Source: Hydrogenothermus sp. (GTDB taxonomy: Bacteria; Aquificota; Aquificia; Aquificales; Hydrogenothermaceae). Taken from it: a DNA stretch of 7,631 bases. The notes under the pieces were generated by a model that worked only from the letters and a program-made list of their open reading frames with translations, made no database searches and was not told the origin of the DNA. The position numbers and the translations under genes are program-made. The DNA lies in contig QNYP01000160.1 in the NCBI GenBank assembly GCA_003978675.1, positions 1-7,631 on the forward strand, in the 5' to 3' direction. This document shows positions 1 to 6,958 of this stretch, piece after piece. Positions within the stretch are counted from its first letter, which is position 1. Each line of letters starts with the position of its first letter.

Positions 1-91
1 GTTCGCATTATCTACATAGTAAGGTCCCCACGTATTGATTTCAAACCTAAATTTAAGACCTTTTTTTTTTTCCCTGTTAGGAAAACACTAT
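1..91. repeat. Left terminal inverted-repeat arm (probable fold-back artefact)
   Basis: This arm is the reverse complement of 139-230. The first 60 bases match 171-230 without a mismatch, and the match continues to about base 91. The only difference is one missing base in the T-run at 61-71: the partner reads AAAAC followed by seven A at 159-170, whereas this arm has eleven T and no G. The two arms are separated by about 47 nt. On the plus strand this arm is antisense to receptor coding sequence and contains no gene of its own. Because it lies exactly at the window edge, I infer a chimeric contig end and not genomic sequence. Confidence 0.93.
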
Positions 92-92
92 C

Positions 93-437
93 TATAATTT
101 TAGTGGAAATAAAATGTATTATATTCCAGATTATATGTATAGTGTTTTCCTAACAGGGAAAACAAAAAAAGGTCTTAAATTTAGGTTTGAAATCAATACG
201 TGGGGACCTTACTATGTAGATAATGCGAACACTGAAAAATATGATGATTACAAAAACATAACAAATTTAATGGTTGGTTATGAAAAAGGAAAAAGATTTG
301 AAATATTACTAGACATAAGAAACTTATTTGATAAAAAATATGCTGCCCAATATGTAAAAAGTGATACAACAGATGATTATTATATTTATCCAGCACCTCC
401 AAGAACCTATATGGTAAGGGCTTCTTATAAATTTTAA
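93..437 (+). CDS. TonB-dependent outer-membrane receptor, C-terminal fragment (5' end missing)
   Basis: This is the last ~114 residues of a TonB-dependent receptor beta-barrel, the outer-membrane protein class that imports metal chelates, cobalamin or similar ligands using TonB energy. The fragment shows the family's C-terminal pattern: a GNK..YIPDY strand start near bases 105-131, alternating aromatic beta-strand segments, the very typical NLFDKKYA (bases 321-344), and an ending in P.PPRTYMVRASYKF with the terminal aromatic residue needed for barrel insertion. The first in-frame ATG is at 114, but receptor-like residues (YNFSGNK) are already encoded from base 93, so ATG 114 is internal and not a true start. 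Reading upstream stops making sense at the inverted-repeat junction near 92, with an in-frame TAG at 78-80. I therefore call a gene cut by the contig end and not a pseudogene. Its ligand cannot be told from this part. It precedes the polyferredoxin gene by 13 nt, so the two are probably cotranscribed. Confidence 0.85.
   Translation, partial: YNFSGNKMYYIPDYMYSVFLTGKTKKGLKFRFEINTWGPYYVDNANTEKYDDYKNITNLMVGYEKGKRFEILLDIRNLFDKKYAAQYVKSDTTDDYYIYPAPPRTYMVRASYKF
139..230. repeat. Inner arm of the left inverted repeat
   Basis: This is the partner of 1-91. It lies inside the receptor reading frame and keeps that frame intact, so it is taken as the authentic copy, with 1-91 derived from it. The spacer between the arms is about 92-138. 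Confidence 0.93.
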
Positions 438-450
438 TTAAGGACTTAAA

Positions 451-1851
451 ATGAGAAAATTTAAAGATTTTCCTTTAGAAAGAGAAGGAAATGATATATT
501 TAAGTTTGACATTTTGTATAAAACAATAGGTAATACAAATTTTTTAAGTTTTTTAAGATTATTATTGTTAATTTTAGTTCTATATGCAATTTTATGGGGA
601 ATTTTTTCTCCAGATAATATATTTACAACAGGTTTGTTTTGGGGTTTTTTCTGGCCTTTTTTTATGGTTATAACATTGCCTTTTTTAGGAAATATATTTT
701 GTATGATATGTCCTCTTGGTTTTTTAGTAAGAACTGTTGAAAAATATGGTTTAAAAAACCGAATACCAAAGTTTTTAAAAAATCCATATATAGGGTTTTC
801 ACTACTTATCTTTGTTTATTGGGTACCTCTTTATGTTTTTCCCGGAATATTTAGAAGTTCATTTATTACAGCATTATTTTTTCTTATGTTTTTTTCTATG
901 GCTGTTATTACTTCTTATTTATATTCAAACGGAGTTTTTTGTAAATATTTTTGTCCTATTGGAAGAATTTCTCCAGCATTTTCAAGGGTGGGATTTTTTT
1001 GGCTTTCTGCATATAATAAACCACTATGCAATCAAGTTTGTAATAAACCCGATTGTGCTTTTGCCTGTCCTTATAAGTTAAGTCCATACAAATTCGAAAG
1101 CAATAAATCTATGGAAACTTGCACGCTTTGTATGGAATGTGCTGGAAGTTGTAAAGGAATAAAGTATTCCATAAAGAAATGGTCTTATTCTTTATTTGAG
1201 AAAATTAAAAAACCAAACTATTGGGAAGTTTGGATTTATATTGTTTTTCTTGCAGTAATTACAATAACAATGAGATTTCACCATGGTTTAGGACATTCAT
1301 ATATAAGAGATGAACTTCCATGGGTAAATATAGGAAAGTGGCTTGAAGAAACTACAGGTATTGGGAAACCTTTTGATTGGATAGGTTTAATGGCTTTAGT
1401 TATGGCAATGTCTATTACATTAGTATTAGTTTTAGGAGGTTTTTACATATCTGCAAAGATATTAAAAAAACCCTTTAAAGAAGTATTTTTAAATCTTGGT
1501 TATGCTTTAGCACCTCTTATGATAATAGGAAGTTTATCTCATGTCTTTACTTTTTTCTTTACACATTACTATCATGAAATAGTAAATGGGTTTGCTCAAG
1601 CTTTTTTTCTTGATATAAAAGTTGAACCTATTGCAACACATAAAGATAAATGGTTGAGAATATTTTATATATTTCCATTTATAGCCGTATTCTGGAGTGG
1701 TTTTATAATGTGGAAAAGATTAGGATTTTTTGAAGTTTCTGGTATAAAAAAAGTATTAGCATATACATTTTCATCATTGATTCTTATTTTTTATTTAGGA
1801 TTAACAATCTTTCAATTTTATATAAGGATTATTTATAGTAATCATGTATAA
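451..1851 (+). CDS. NapH/NosR/CcoG-type integral membrane polyferredoxin
   Basis: This 466-residue membrane iron-sulfur protein probably moves electrons across or at the inner membrane. Hydrophobic segments lie near residues 33-52, 60-80, 113-132, 137-157, 259-275, 309-331, 347-370, 402-420 and 436-460. Two loop motifs of the NapH kind are visible: C84-x2-C87-P and C164-x3-C168-P. A ferredoxin-like region follows, with C193-x3-C197-x4-C202-x3-C206-P and then C224-x2-C227-x2-C230-x3-C234. The first of these has unusual spacing. The C-terminal half carries histidines in or near membrane helices (H277, H278, H282, H364, H372, H375), possible haem or metal ligands. NapH feeds nitrate reductase, NosR serves nitrous oxide reductase and CcoG reduces copper for cbb3 oxidase. 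None of those partners is adjacent, so the exact role is open. The start is supported by AAGGA at 440-444. The TonB receptor lies 13 nt upstream, suggesting a role linked to imported metal; this is inference. Confidence 0.8.
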   Translation: MRKFKDFPLEREGNDIFKFDILYKTIGNTNFLSFLRLLLLILVLYAILWGIFSPDNIFTTGLFWGFFWPFFMVITLPFLGNIFCMICPLGFLVRTVEKYGLKNRIPKFLKNPYIGFSLLIFVYWVPLYVFPGIFRSSFITALFFLMFFSMAVITSYLYSNGVFCKYFCPIGRISPAFSRVGFFWLSAYNKPLCNQVCNKPDCAFACPYKLSPYKFESNKSMETCTLCMECAGSCKGIKYSIKKWSYSLFEKIKKPNYWEVWIYIVFLAVITITMRFHHGLGHSYIRDELPWVNIGKWLEETTGIGKPFDWIGLMALVMAMSITLVLVLGGFYISAKILKKPFKEVFLNLGYALAPLMIIGSLSHVFTFFFTHYYHEIVNGFAQAFFLDIKVEPIATHKDKWLRIFYIFPFIAVFWSGFIMWKRLGFFEVSGIKKVLAYTFSSLILIFYLGLTIFQFYIRIIYSNHV

Positions 1852-1860
1852 AATTTGAAT

Positions 1861-1866
1861 TATAAT
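1861..1866 (+). promoter_or_regulatory. Possible -10 element directly before recN
   Basis: A perfect TATAAT lies 7 nt before the recN ATG. A transcript begun from it would start at or next to the start codon, giving a leaderless message. No good -35 hexamer is seen 16-18 nt upstream (GTAATC at 1838-1843 at best), and TATAAT occurs easily in such AT-rich DNA. Confidence 0.3.
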
Positions 1867-1873
1867 ATTTCCT

Positions 1874-3469
1874 ATGCTTCAGAATATACATATAAAGAAA
1901 TTTTTATATCTGGAAAATATAGATATACAGCTTTTAGATGGTTTAAATGTCTTTACAGGTGAAACAGGGGTAGGAAAATCTCTAATTATAGATGCAATAG
2001 ATTTTGTTTTAGGGAAAAAGGGTAAGTTTCAGGAAAGAGATTATGTAGAGCTTGTTTTCGAAGATATAAATAATGAATTTTCAGAAGATAACACCCTTAT
2101 AGTTTCAAGAGCGATAAAAAATGGAAAAAGCCAGTATTTTCTAAATGGAAGAAGAGCCACTCTCTCGACAATTTTAGAAGCAACAAAAGATATAATAGAA
2201 ATCCACGGACAGCACAGCCAACAGTATTTGTTTTCCAAAGATTACCATAGACAAGTTTTAGATACATTTGCAAATCTATCTCAACTGCTAAAGGAATACC
2301 AAATAAGATTTGCAGAATACACAAAAATTAAGAAAACTTTAGAAGAACTAAAAGAAAAACAAGCAGAAAGGGCTAGAGAGATAGAATTTTTAAAATTCCA
2401 GTTAAAAGAGCTTGAAGAAGCAGACCTAAAAGAAAATGAAAAACAAGAATTAGAAGAAAGATATGAATATATATCCTCACTAAAAGATATAAAAATAGCT
2501 ATTGAGGAAACAATTTTTAACTTATTTGACAAAGAAGAAAGTGTAGAAGAGCAAATATCAAGCAGTATAAAAAATTTATCTAGCTTTGCATCGATAAGTA
2601 AAGAAATAAATGAATCTCTAAACTATTTAGAAGAAGCTAAAAGTTTAATAAAAGAAGCATTTTATACCTTAACTAAAATAGATTTTGATATAGATGAAGA
2701 AGAACTTTTCAAGCTAGAAGAAAGGTTAAACCTGATAAATAGTTTAGAAGTTAAATATAAAACAGATTTAAACGGACTTATAAAACTAAAAGAACAAATA
2801 AAAACAGAGCTTGAAAATTTAACTAATCTAGATAATGAAATTCCAAACTTTGAAGAGAAATTAAAATCTTTAGAAAAAGAAGTTAATAATTTAGCAGATG
2901 AGATTTCAAAAATTAGAAAAGAGAAAGCTAAAGAGTTTGAAAAAAAGATAGAAAATCATTTGAAAGAATTAGCTTTAAAAGATGCAAAATTTGTTGTTGA
3001 TATAAAAGAAATTCCATTAAACAAATATGGAAAAGATGAAGTTGTATTTTTGTTTTCTGCAAATTCAGGAATAGAGCCTTCTTTATTAAATGAAACTGCT
3101 TCTGGAGGAGAACTTTCTAGAATTTCACTTGCTTTAAAACTAATATCAAACCAGTCTACAGATACAGTTGTATTTGATGAAATAGATGCAGGAATTGGTG
3201 GGAAAACTGCAATTTATTTAGCCAAAAAAATCAAAAAATTAGCAGAAAATTTTCAGGTAATACTAATTACACATCTTCCACAAGTTGCAGTATTTGCAGA
3301 CAGCCATTATGTAGTTGATAAATTTTCTGACAATGGAAAAACAAAAGCTATTGTCAAAAAAGTTTCTAAAAAAGAAAGAGAAGAAGAATTAGCAAGAATG
3401 CTAAGTGGTATAATTAACGAAAAAAGTTTAGAACATGCAAGGGAGTTAATAAATCAGTTATCCAAATAA
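1874..3469 (+). CDS. recN: DNA repair protein RecN (SMC-like ATPase)
   Basis: RecN is a cytoplasmic SMC-family ATPase that acts at DNA double-strand breaks with RecA. The 531-residue product is slightly shorter than the usual ~550. Its features come in family order: a RecN-type N-terminus (MLQNIHIKKFLYLENIDIQL), Walker A GETGVGKS at 29-36, a Q-loop region HGQHSQQ at 111-117, a long charged coiled coil at about 140-365, ABC signature SGGELSR at 410-416, Walker B TVVFDEIDAGIGG at 430-442 and the switch histidine in THLPQ at 466-470. All catalytic motifs look intact. The N-terminal match fixes the start at 1874. No Shine-Dalgarno sequence precedes it, so translation may depend on the upstream gene (22 nt away) or on a leaderless transcript. 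truA begins 1 nt after the stop. Confidence 0.97.
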   Translation: MLQNIHIKKFLYLENIDIQLLDGLNVFTGETGVGKSLIIDAIDFVLGKKGKFQERDYVELVFEDINNEFSEDNTLIVSRAIKNGKSQYFLNGRRATLSTILEATKDIIEIHGQHSQQYLFSKDYHRQVLDTFANLSQLLKEYQIRFAEYTKIKKTLEELKEKQAERAREIEFLKFQLKELEEADLKENEKQELEERYEYISSLKDIKIAIEETIFNLFDKEESVEEQISSSIKNLSSFASISKEINESLNYLEEAKSLIKEAFYTLTKIDFDIDEEELFKLEERLNLINSLEVKYKTDLNGLIKLKEQIKTELENLTNLDNEIPNFEEKLKSLEKEVNNLADEISKIRKEKAKEFEKKIENHLKELALKDAKFVVDIKEIPLNKYGKDEVVFLFSANSGIEPSLLNETASGGELSRISLALKLISNQSTDTVVFDEIDAGIGGKTAIYLAKKIKKLAENFQVILITHLPQVAVFADSHYVVDKFSDNGKTKAIVKKVSKKEREEELARMLSGIINEKSLEHARELINQLSK

Positions 3470-3470
3470 G

Positions 3471-4238
3471 ATGCAATATAAACACAATTACAAACTAACA
3501 ATAAAATATATTGGAACTAGATACTACGGTTGGCAAAGACAGCCTAAACATATAACTATTCAGCAAACAATAGAAGATACCCTTCAAATTTTTATCAAAG
3601 AAAAACCAAAACTAATAGCATCAGGTAGAACAGACGCTGGAGTTCATGCATTAGGACAGGTTGCAAATTTTAAAACAACAAAATACTTTGAACCAGAAAA
3701 GATAAAAAAGTATCTAAATGCAACCTTGCCAAGAGATATAGCAATAGTAAACTGTAAAGAAGTTCCATTATCGTTTAATGCCAGATTTTCTGCAAAAGGG
3801 AAAACCTATATTTACAAAGTTTACACAAAACCAGACCCATTCTTAGTAGGTTTTGGTTGGTATATTTCAAAAAAAATTAATATTACCAAAATACAAGAAG
3901 CTATAGAATTTTTAAGACCAATCAAAAAACTAAAAAGTATGGCTAAAGATGGAGATTATTTAAGAGAAGAAATTGATATACGCCATTTAAGCCTAAAATA
4001 CGATGGTAATGTTTTAGAGTTTGAAATCTCTGCTTCACATTTTTTAAGGTATATGGTTAGAAAGATAGTAGCACATCTAGTTCATATAGGAACAGGTAGA
4101 TTAGACATAGAAAAATTCAAAGAAATCATAAAAGCAAATGACCCATCAAAAGGTATGTTTATAGCTCCCCCGGAAGGATTATATTTAAAAGAAGTTTATT
4201 ATCTTCCTGAAGATGAGGATTTAAATTTACAAAAGTAA
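3471..4238 (+). CDS. truA: tRNA pseudouridine(38-40) synthase TruA
   Basis: TruA isomerises uridines 38-40 in the tRNA anticodon arm to pseudouridine. The 255-residue length is normal for the family. Visible motifs are the N-terminal YKLTIKYIGTRYYGWQRQP (residues 7-25), the catalytic SGRTDAGVHALGQVANF with nucleophile D55, NARFSAKGKTYIY near 103-115, the RNA-binding FLRYMVRKIV (191-200) and the closing APPEGLYLKEVYY (232-244). The mid-region where many TruA proteins have an HDF..F motif is altered here (about 150-170, KKLKSMAKDGDYLREE). The gene starts 1 nt after recN, with no close ribosome-binding site, so translational coupling to recN is likely. Confidence 0.96.
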   Translation: MQYKHNYKLTIKYIGTRYYGWQRQPKHITIQQTIEDTLQIFIKEKPKLIASGRTDAGVHALGQVANFKTTKYFEPEKIKKYLNATLPRDIAIVNCKEVPLSFNARFSAKGKTYIYKVYTKPDPFLVGFGWYISKKINITKIQEAIEFLRPIKKLKSMAKDGDYLREEIDIRHLSLKYDGNVLEFEISASHFLRYMVRKIVAHLVHIGTGRLDIEKFKEIIKANDPSKGMFIAPPEGLYLKEVYYLPEDEDLNLQK

Positions 4239-4266
4239 AGGAAACATATTTACGAGGTAAAATAAA

Positions 4267-6351
4267 ATGGAAATCAAACATAAAAATAAAGAATGCTATC
4301 AATGTGGAATACCAATAACAGGAAAATCATTAAGATATGATATAGGAAATGGACAGGTTGAAGATTTTTGTTGTTTTGGTTGTTATTTAATACACAAAAC
4401 TACAGGATTAAGAGGAGAAGAAGGAAATGCTGTTGCTTTTTTAGGAAAGTTTGGTTTTGGTTATTTTTTAGCAATGCTAGTTTTTATGCTGTCTACATAT
4501 TTATATGGAGCTCATTTAACACCAGATGACCCTCAAGCACAGGCTTTTACAAAGTTAATTAAATATTTAATACTAATCTTAGCTACACCTGTAATGCTAC
4601 TCCTTGGAATTCCAATTTTAAAAAATTCATTTTCTAGGCACAACTGGCTAAATTTCAATACAGATACTCTAATAGCTATAGGAGCTTTTTCTGCTTATTT
4701 TCTATCTGTTTATTCAGTTTTTACAAATAAACCATCTATATACTTTGAAACTGCAACGATGATACTTGTTCTAGTTACATTTGGTAGATATTTAGAAACA
4801 TCATCTAGAGTAAAAGCCTCTAATTTTATGAAAGAACTTTTAAAACTTGCACCAGATAAAGCAGTGGTAGAAAGAGAAGAAAAACAATTTGAGATACCAG
4901 TAGAACAGTTAAAAGTTGGAGATTTAGTTATAGTGAAAGCTGGAGAAAAAATCCCTGCAGATGGAGTTGTGATAGATGGGAAATCTTATATAGATGAGTC
5001 TATGCTTACAGGAGAAAATAAGCCAGTTCTAAAAAAGGAAGGAGATGAAGTTTACGCAGGGACAATAAATACAGATGGATTTTTAAAAATCAAGGTAAAT
5101 AAACCTCAAAAGGAATGGACACTAAACAAATTTATAGAAATGATGAAGGAAATTAGAAACTCAAAAGCTCCAATAACAAGAATTACAGATACAGTTGCAG
5201 CGTGGTTTTTACCAGTAATGCTTACCCTTGCTTCAGGAGCTTTTGCATACTGGTATATGGTAGAAGGTTTTGAAAGAGCTTTAATTGTTTCTATGTCTGT
5301 TTTACTAATATCCTGTCCTTGTGCTTTTAGTATAGGAGCACCTCTTGCCCTTTGGATAGGATTAAGTGAAGCATTTAGAGAAGGAATAATAATAAAAGGA
5401 GCAGATATTTTAGAAAAGTTATCATCAGTAAAAAAGGTATTTTTTGATAAAACAGGTACAATAACAGAAAGATTTATGGTAGTTCACAGGGTTAAAGCAA
5501 TTGATGAAAAAGTTTTAGCTAAAGCCTGCTGTTTAGAAAGCTATTCACAACATCCATTAGGATTTAGTTTTGTCCAATACTGTAAGCAAAAAGGAATAAA
5601 ATGTAATTACAAAGTAGAAGATTTTAAAACAATATTTGGATTTGGAATAGAAGGTAAAGTAAATGGCGAAAAACTATACATAGGAAACAGAAAATTTTTA
5701 GAAAAGCTAGGATTGGAAATTCCAAAAGAGCTAGAAAAGTTTGAAAAACTATCAGAAAAAGACGCAGAAATACCAGTTTTTATATTTTCTGATGAAAAAG
5801 TTTTAGGAGTTGTAACATTTGCCCAAAAGATAAAAGATGAAGCACCAATAGCAATAAAAGCACTTAGAAAACTAAAAATAAAAGTGGCAGTGTTAACAGG
5901 GGATACACCTTATTTTGCAAAAATTCTAAAAGAAAAACTAGGAATAGAAGAAATAAAAGCAGGATTATTGCCAGAACATAAAATAAAAGAAATAGGAAAA
6001 GCCCAAAAACAAGGTCTAACAGTCGCAATGGTTGGGGATGGTATAAATGACGCTCCAGCTTTATCTAAAGCAGACATTGGAATAGCAATGGGATGCGGGA
6101 CAGACATAACAAAAGAAAGTGCAGATGTAAGTTTAGTAAGCGACGATTTAAGAAAAGTACCTTTAATGTTTTTATTAGCAAAAAAAGTTAAAAAGGTAAT
6201 TTATACAAATATATTCTGGGCATTTATTTATAACATAATAGGAATAGGATTTGCCTTAACAGGAAACCTGAATCCAATTTTGGCAGCATTGGCTATGGTG
6301 TTAAGCAGTGCATTTGTAATAGGAAATTCTGTACGAGTAAAGAACTGGTAA
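4267..6351 (+). CDS. ccoI: Copper-translocating P1B-type ATPase, CcoI/FixI-like
   Basis: This inner-membrane pump of 694 residues most likely exports Cu(I) from the cytoplasm; CcoI relatives supply copper for cbb3 cytochrome oxidase. The N-terminus has a cysteine-rich metal-binding domain (C10-x2-C13, then C35-C36-x2-C39) typical of CcoI/FixI, but the extra GMxCxxC HMA domain common in the family is absent. P-type motifs are complete: TGE (248-250), the membrane CPC metal site (350-352), phosphorylation site DKTGT with D394, the HP nucleotide motif (H429-P430), TGDT (544-547) and GDGINDAP (590-597). The last helices contain Y655-N656 and M677-x2-S680-S681, the copper-type (P1B-1) ligands, which argues against Zn/Cd. 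The start has GAGGT at 4254-4258, 8 nt from the ATG. No ccoNOP genes are seen here, so CcoI versus general CopA function rests on the N-terminal domain. Confidence 0.85.
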   Translation: MEIKHKNKECYQCGIPITGKSLRYDIGNGQVEDFCCFGCYLIHKTTGLRGEEGNAVAFLGKFGFGYFLAMLVFMLSTYLYGAHLTPDDPQAQAFTKLIKYLILILATPVMLLLGIPILKNSFSRHNWLNFNTDTLIAIGAFSAYFLSVYSVFTNKPSIYFETATMILVLVTFGRYLETSSRVKASNFMKELLKLAPDKAVVEREEKQFEIPVEQLKVGDLVIVKAGEKIPADGVVIDGKSYIDESMLTGENKPVLKKEGDEVYAGTINTDGFLKIKVNKPQKEWTLNKFIEMMKEIRNSKAPITRITDTVAAWFLPVMLTLASGAFAYWYMVEGFERALIVSMSVLLISCPCAFSIGAPLALWIGLSEAFREGIIIKGADILEKLSSVKKVFFDKTGTITERFMVVHRVKAIDEKVLAKACCLESYSQHPLGFSFVQYCKQKGIKCNYKVEDFKTIFGFGIEGKVNGEKLYIGNRKFLEKLGLEIPKELEKFEKLSEKDAEIPVFIFSDEKVLGVVTFAQKIKDEAPIAIKALRKLKIKVAVLTGDTPYFAKILKEKLGIEEIKAGLLPEHKIKEIGKAQKQGLTVAMVGDGINDAPALSKADIGIAMGCGTDITKESADVSLVSDDLRKVPLMFLLAKKVKKVIYTNIFWAFIYNIIGIGFALTGNLNPILAALAMVLSSAFVIGNSVRVKNW

Positions 6352-6372
6352 ATAATTTTTTAACAAATTAAT

Positions 6373-6894
6373 TTAAAAGATAAATTCAAATTTACACTTT
6401 TCTTCTTTAAAGTTTCTTTCTTTCCACTTAATTCCTTTAACTCCTTTCATTTCTTTAACAAATCCTTCTATAAATCCCCAGCCAGCCCAGCATACAGCAT
6501 GTTGTATAGGTGCAAAACCATTTTTATTTAAAATTTCAAAAAATACACAACCACAAATAAAGGCACAATCTTTTTCTTTTTCTATTTTTTTAGCGAAACC
6601 AAAATTATTTAAAGCTGTTTCTAAAACATAATCCCATTCTTCTCTAGGATGCTGTTTCATTAAAGCTTTTGCTAAATCCCTTCCTACTTGTCTTAAAGCA
6701 GCATAAGCTCCATTTTTACCAAGCAAATTTTGAGCTTCCTCTGCAAAAGTATAAATTATTTCTCTACCTTCTTTGTTATCTGTATTACCTAGTTTATTCA
6801 AAACAATATTTACAGTTTGAACTCCAATTACATTCTTCATAAGATTTACAAGAGTATCGATAACTTCTTTGTTAATTCTTCCTTGGATTTCCAT
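6373..6894 (-). CDS. Cysteine-containing small protein with V4R-like C-terminal domain
   Basis: I do not recognise this 173-residue soluble protein with certainty. Its second half resembles the V4R (4-vinyl reductase) small-molecule-binding domain. The points of resemblance are the helix AALRQVGRDLAKAL at 65-78, a cysteine cluster C110/C114/C116, then VCWAGWGFIEGFVKEM (134-149) and an E-x6-C strand ending (E159, C167-KFEF). V4R proteins occur in bacteriochlorophyll synthesis (BchJ) and as ligand sensors of transcription regulators; no DNA-binding domain is apparent here. The five cysteines could bind metal or a cofactor. The ATG is supported by AGGAG (AGGAG-TTGCGAA-ATG). The gene lies 52 nt downstream of gmhB, with a perfect palindrome in the gap. 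Its first 21 codons recur inverted at the right end of the window. Confidence 0.55.
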   Translation of the reverse strand: MEIQGRINKEVIDTLVNLMKNVIGVQTVNIVLNKLGNTDNKEGREIIYTFAEEAQNLLGKNGAYAALRQVGRDLAKALMKQHPREEWDYVLETALNNFGFAKKIEKEKDCAFICGCVFFEILNKNGFAPIQHAVCWAGWGFIEGFVKEMKGVKGIKWKERNFKEEKCKFEFIF

Positions 6895-6935
6895 TTCGCA
6901 ACTCCTATTTAGTAAATATTTACTGATATATATTT
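6831..6935. repeat. Inner arm of the right inverted repeat
   Basis: This arm covers the first 21 codons of the V4R-like gene, its ribosome-binding site and the upstream palindrome. It is identical to the reverse complement of 7527-7631 across all 105 bases. Similarity continues a few bases further (6936-6940 against 7521-7525) after one extra A in the distal copy. This copy is continuous with the full gene. Confidence 0.93.
6911..6924. promoter_or_regulatory. 14-bp perfect palindrome, possible operator
   Basis: AGTAAATATTTACT is its own reverse complement. It lies just upstream of the ribosome-binding site of the V4R-like gene and directly downstream of a candidate promoter, the position expected for a repressor site. 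It matches no operator I can name. In DNA this AT-rich, about one such palindrome would be expected by chance in a window of this size, so only its location argues for function. An inverted copy is at 7538-7551. Confidence 0.35.
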
Positions 6936-6958
6936 AACATAAAAGTTTATATTTTCAA
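6930..6958 (-). promoter_or_regulatory. Candidate promoter for the V4R-like gene
   Basis: On the minus strand TTGAAA (6958-6953) is followed after 17 nt by AAATAT (6935-6930), a reasonable -35 paired with a weak -10. The -35 overlaps the last codons of gmhB. If it is active, the V4R-like gene could be expressed apart from gmhB, with the palindrome at 6911-6924 near the start of transcription. Confidence 0.3.

Noticed and set aside
61..71. Run of eleven T as a rho-independent terminator
   Set aside because: No stable stem precedes it on the plus strand, and it lies within the fold-back arm, where the authentic copy (159-170) is interrupted by a C.
1..230. Insertion-sequence ends, hairpin telomere or cruciform-forming regulatory repeat
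   Set aside because: There is no transposase, no target duplication and no unique sequence outside the arm. The inner arm is ordinary receptor coding sequence, so a fold-back join explains it more simply.
193..402. Antisense reading frame opposite the receptor fragment
   Set aside because: It is the complement of well-supported receptor coding sequence, and its translation shows no recognisable family motifs.
812..1081. Overlapping plus-strand frame inside the polyferredoxin gene
   Set aside because: It lies in another frame of a membrane-protein gene, so its hydrophobic character comes from T-rich codons; it has no ribosome-binding site and no motifs.
5910..6107. Antisense reading frame within ccoI
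   Set aside because: It lies opposite the conserved GDGINDAP region of the ATPase; the open frame is a by-product of that coding strand.
6352..6372. Bidirectional terminator between the convergent ccoI and V4R-like genes
   Set aside because: Only very weak A/T-only pairings (TTTTAA with TTAAAA) are available and there is no GC-containing stem, so I cannot support a terminator.
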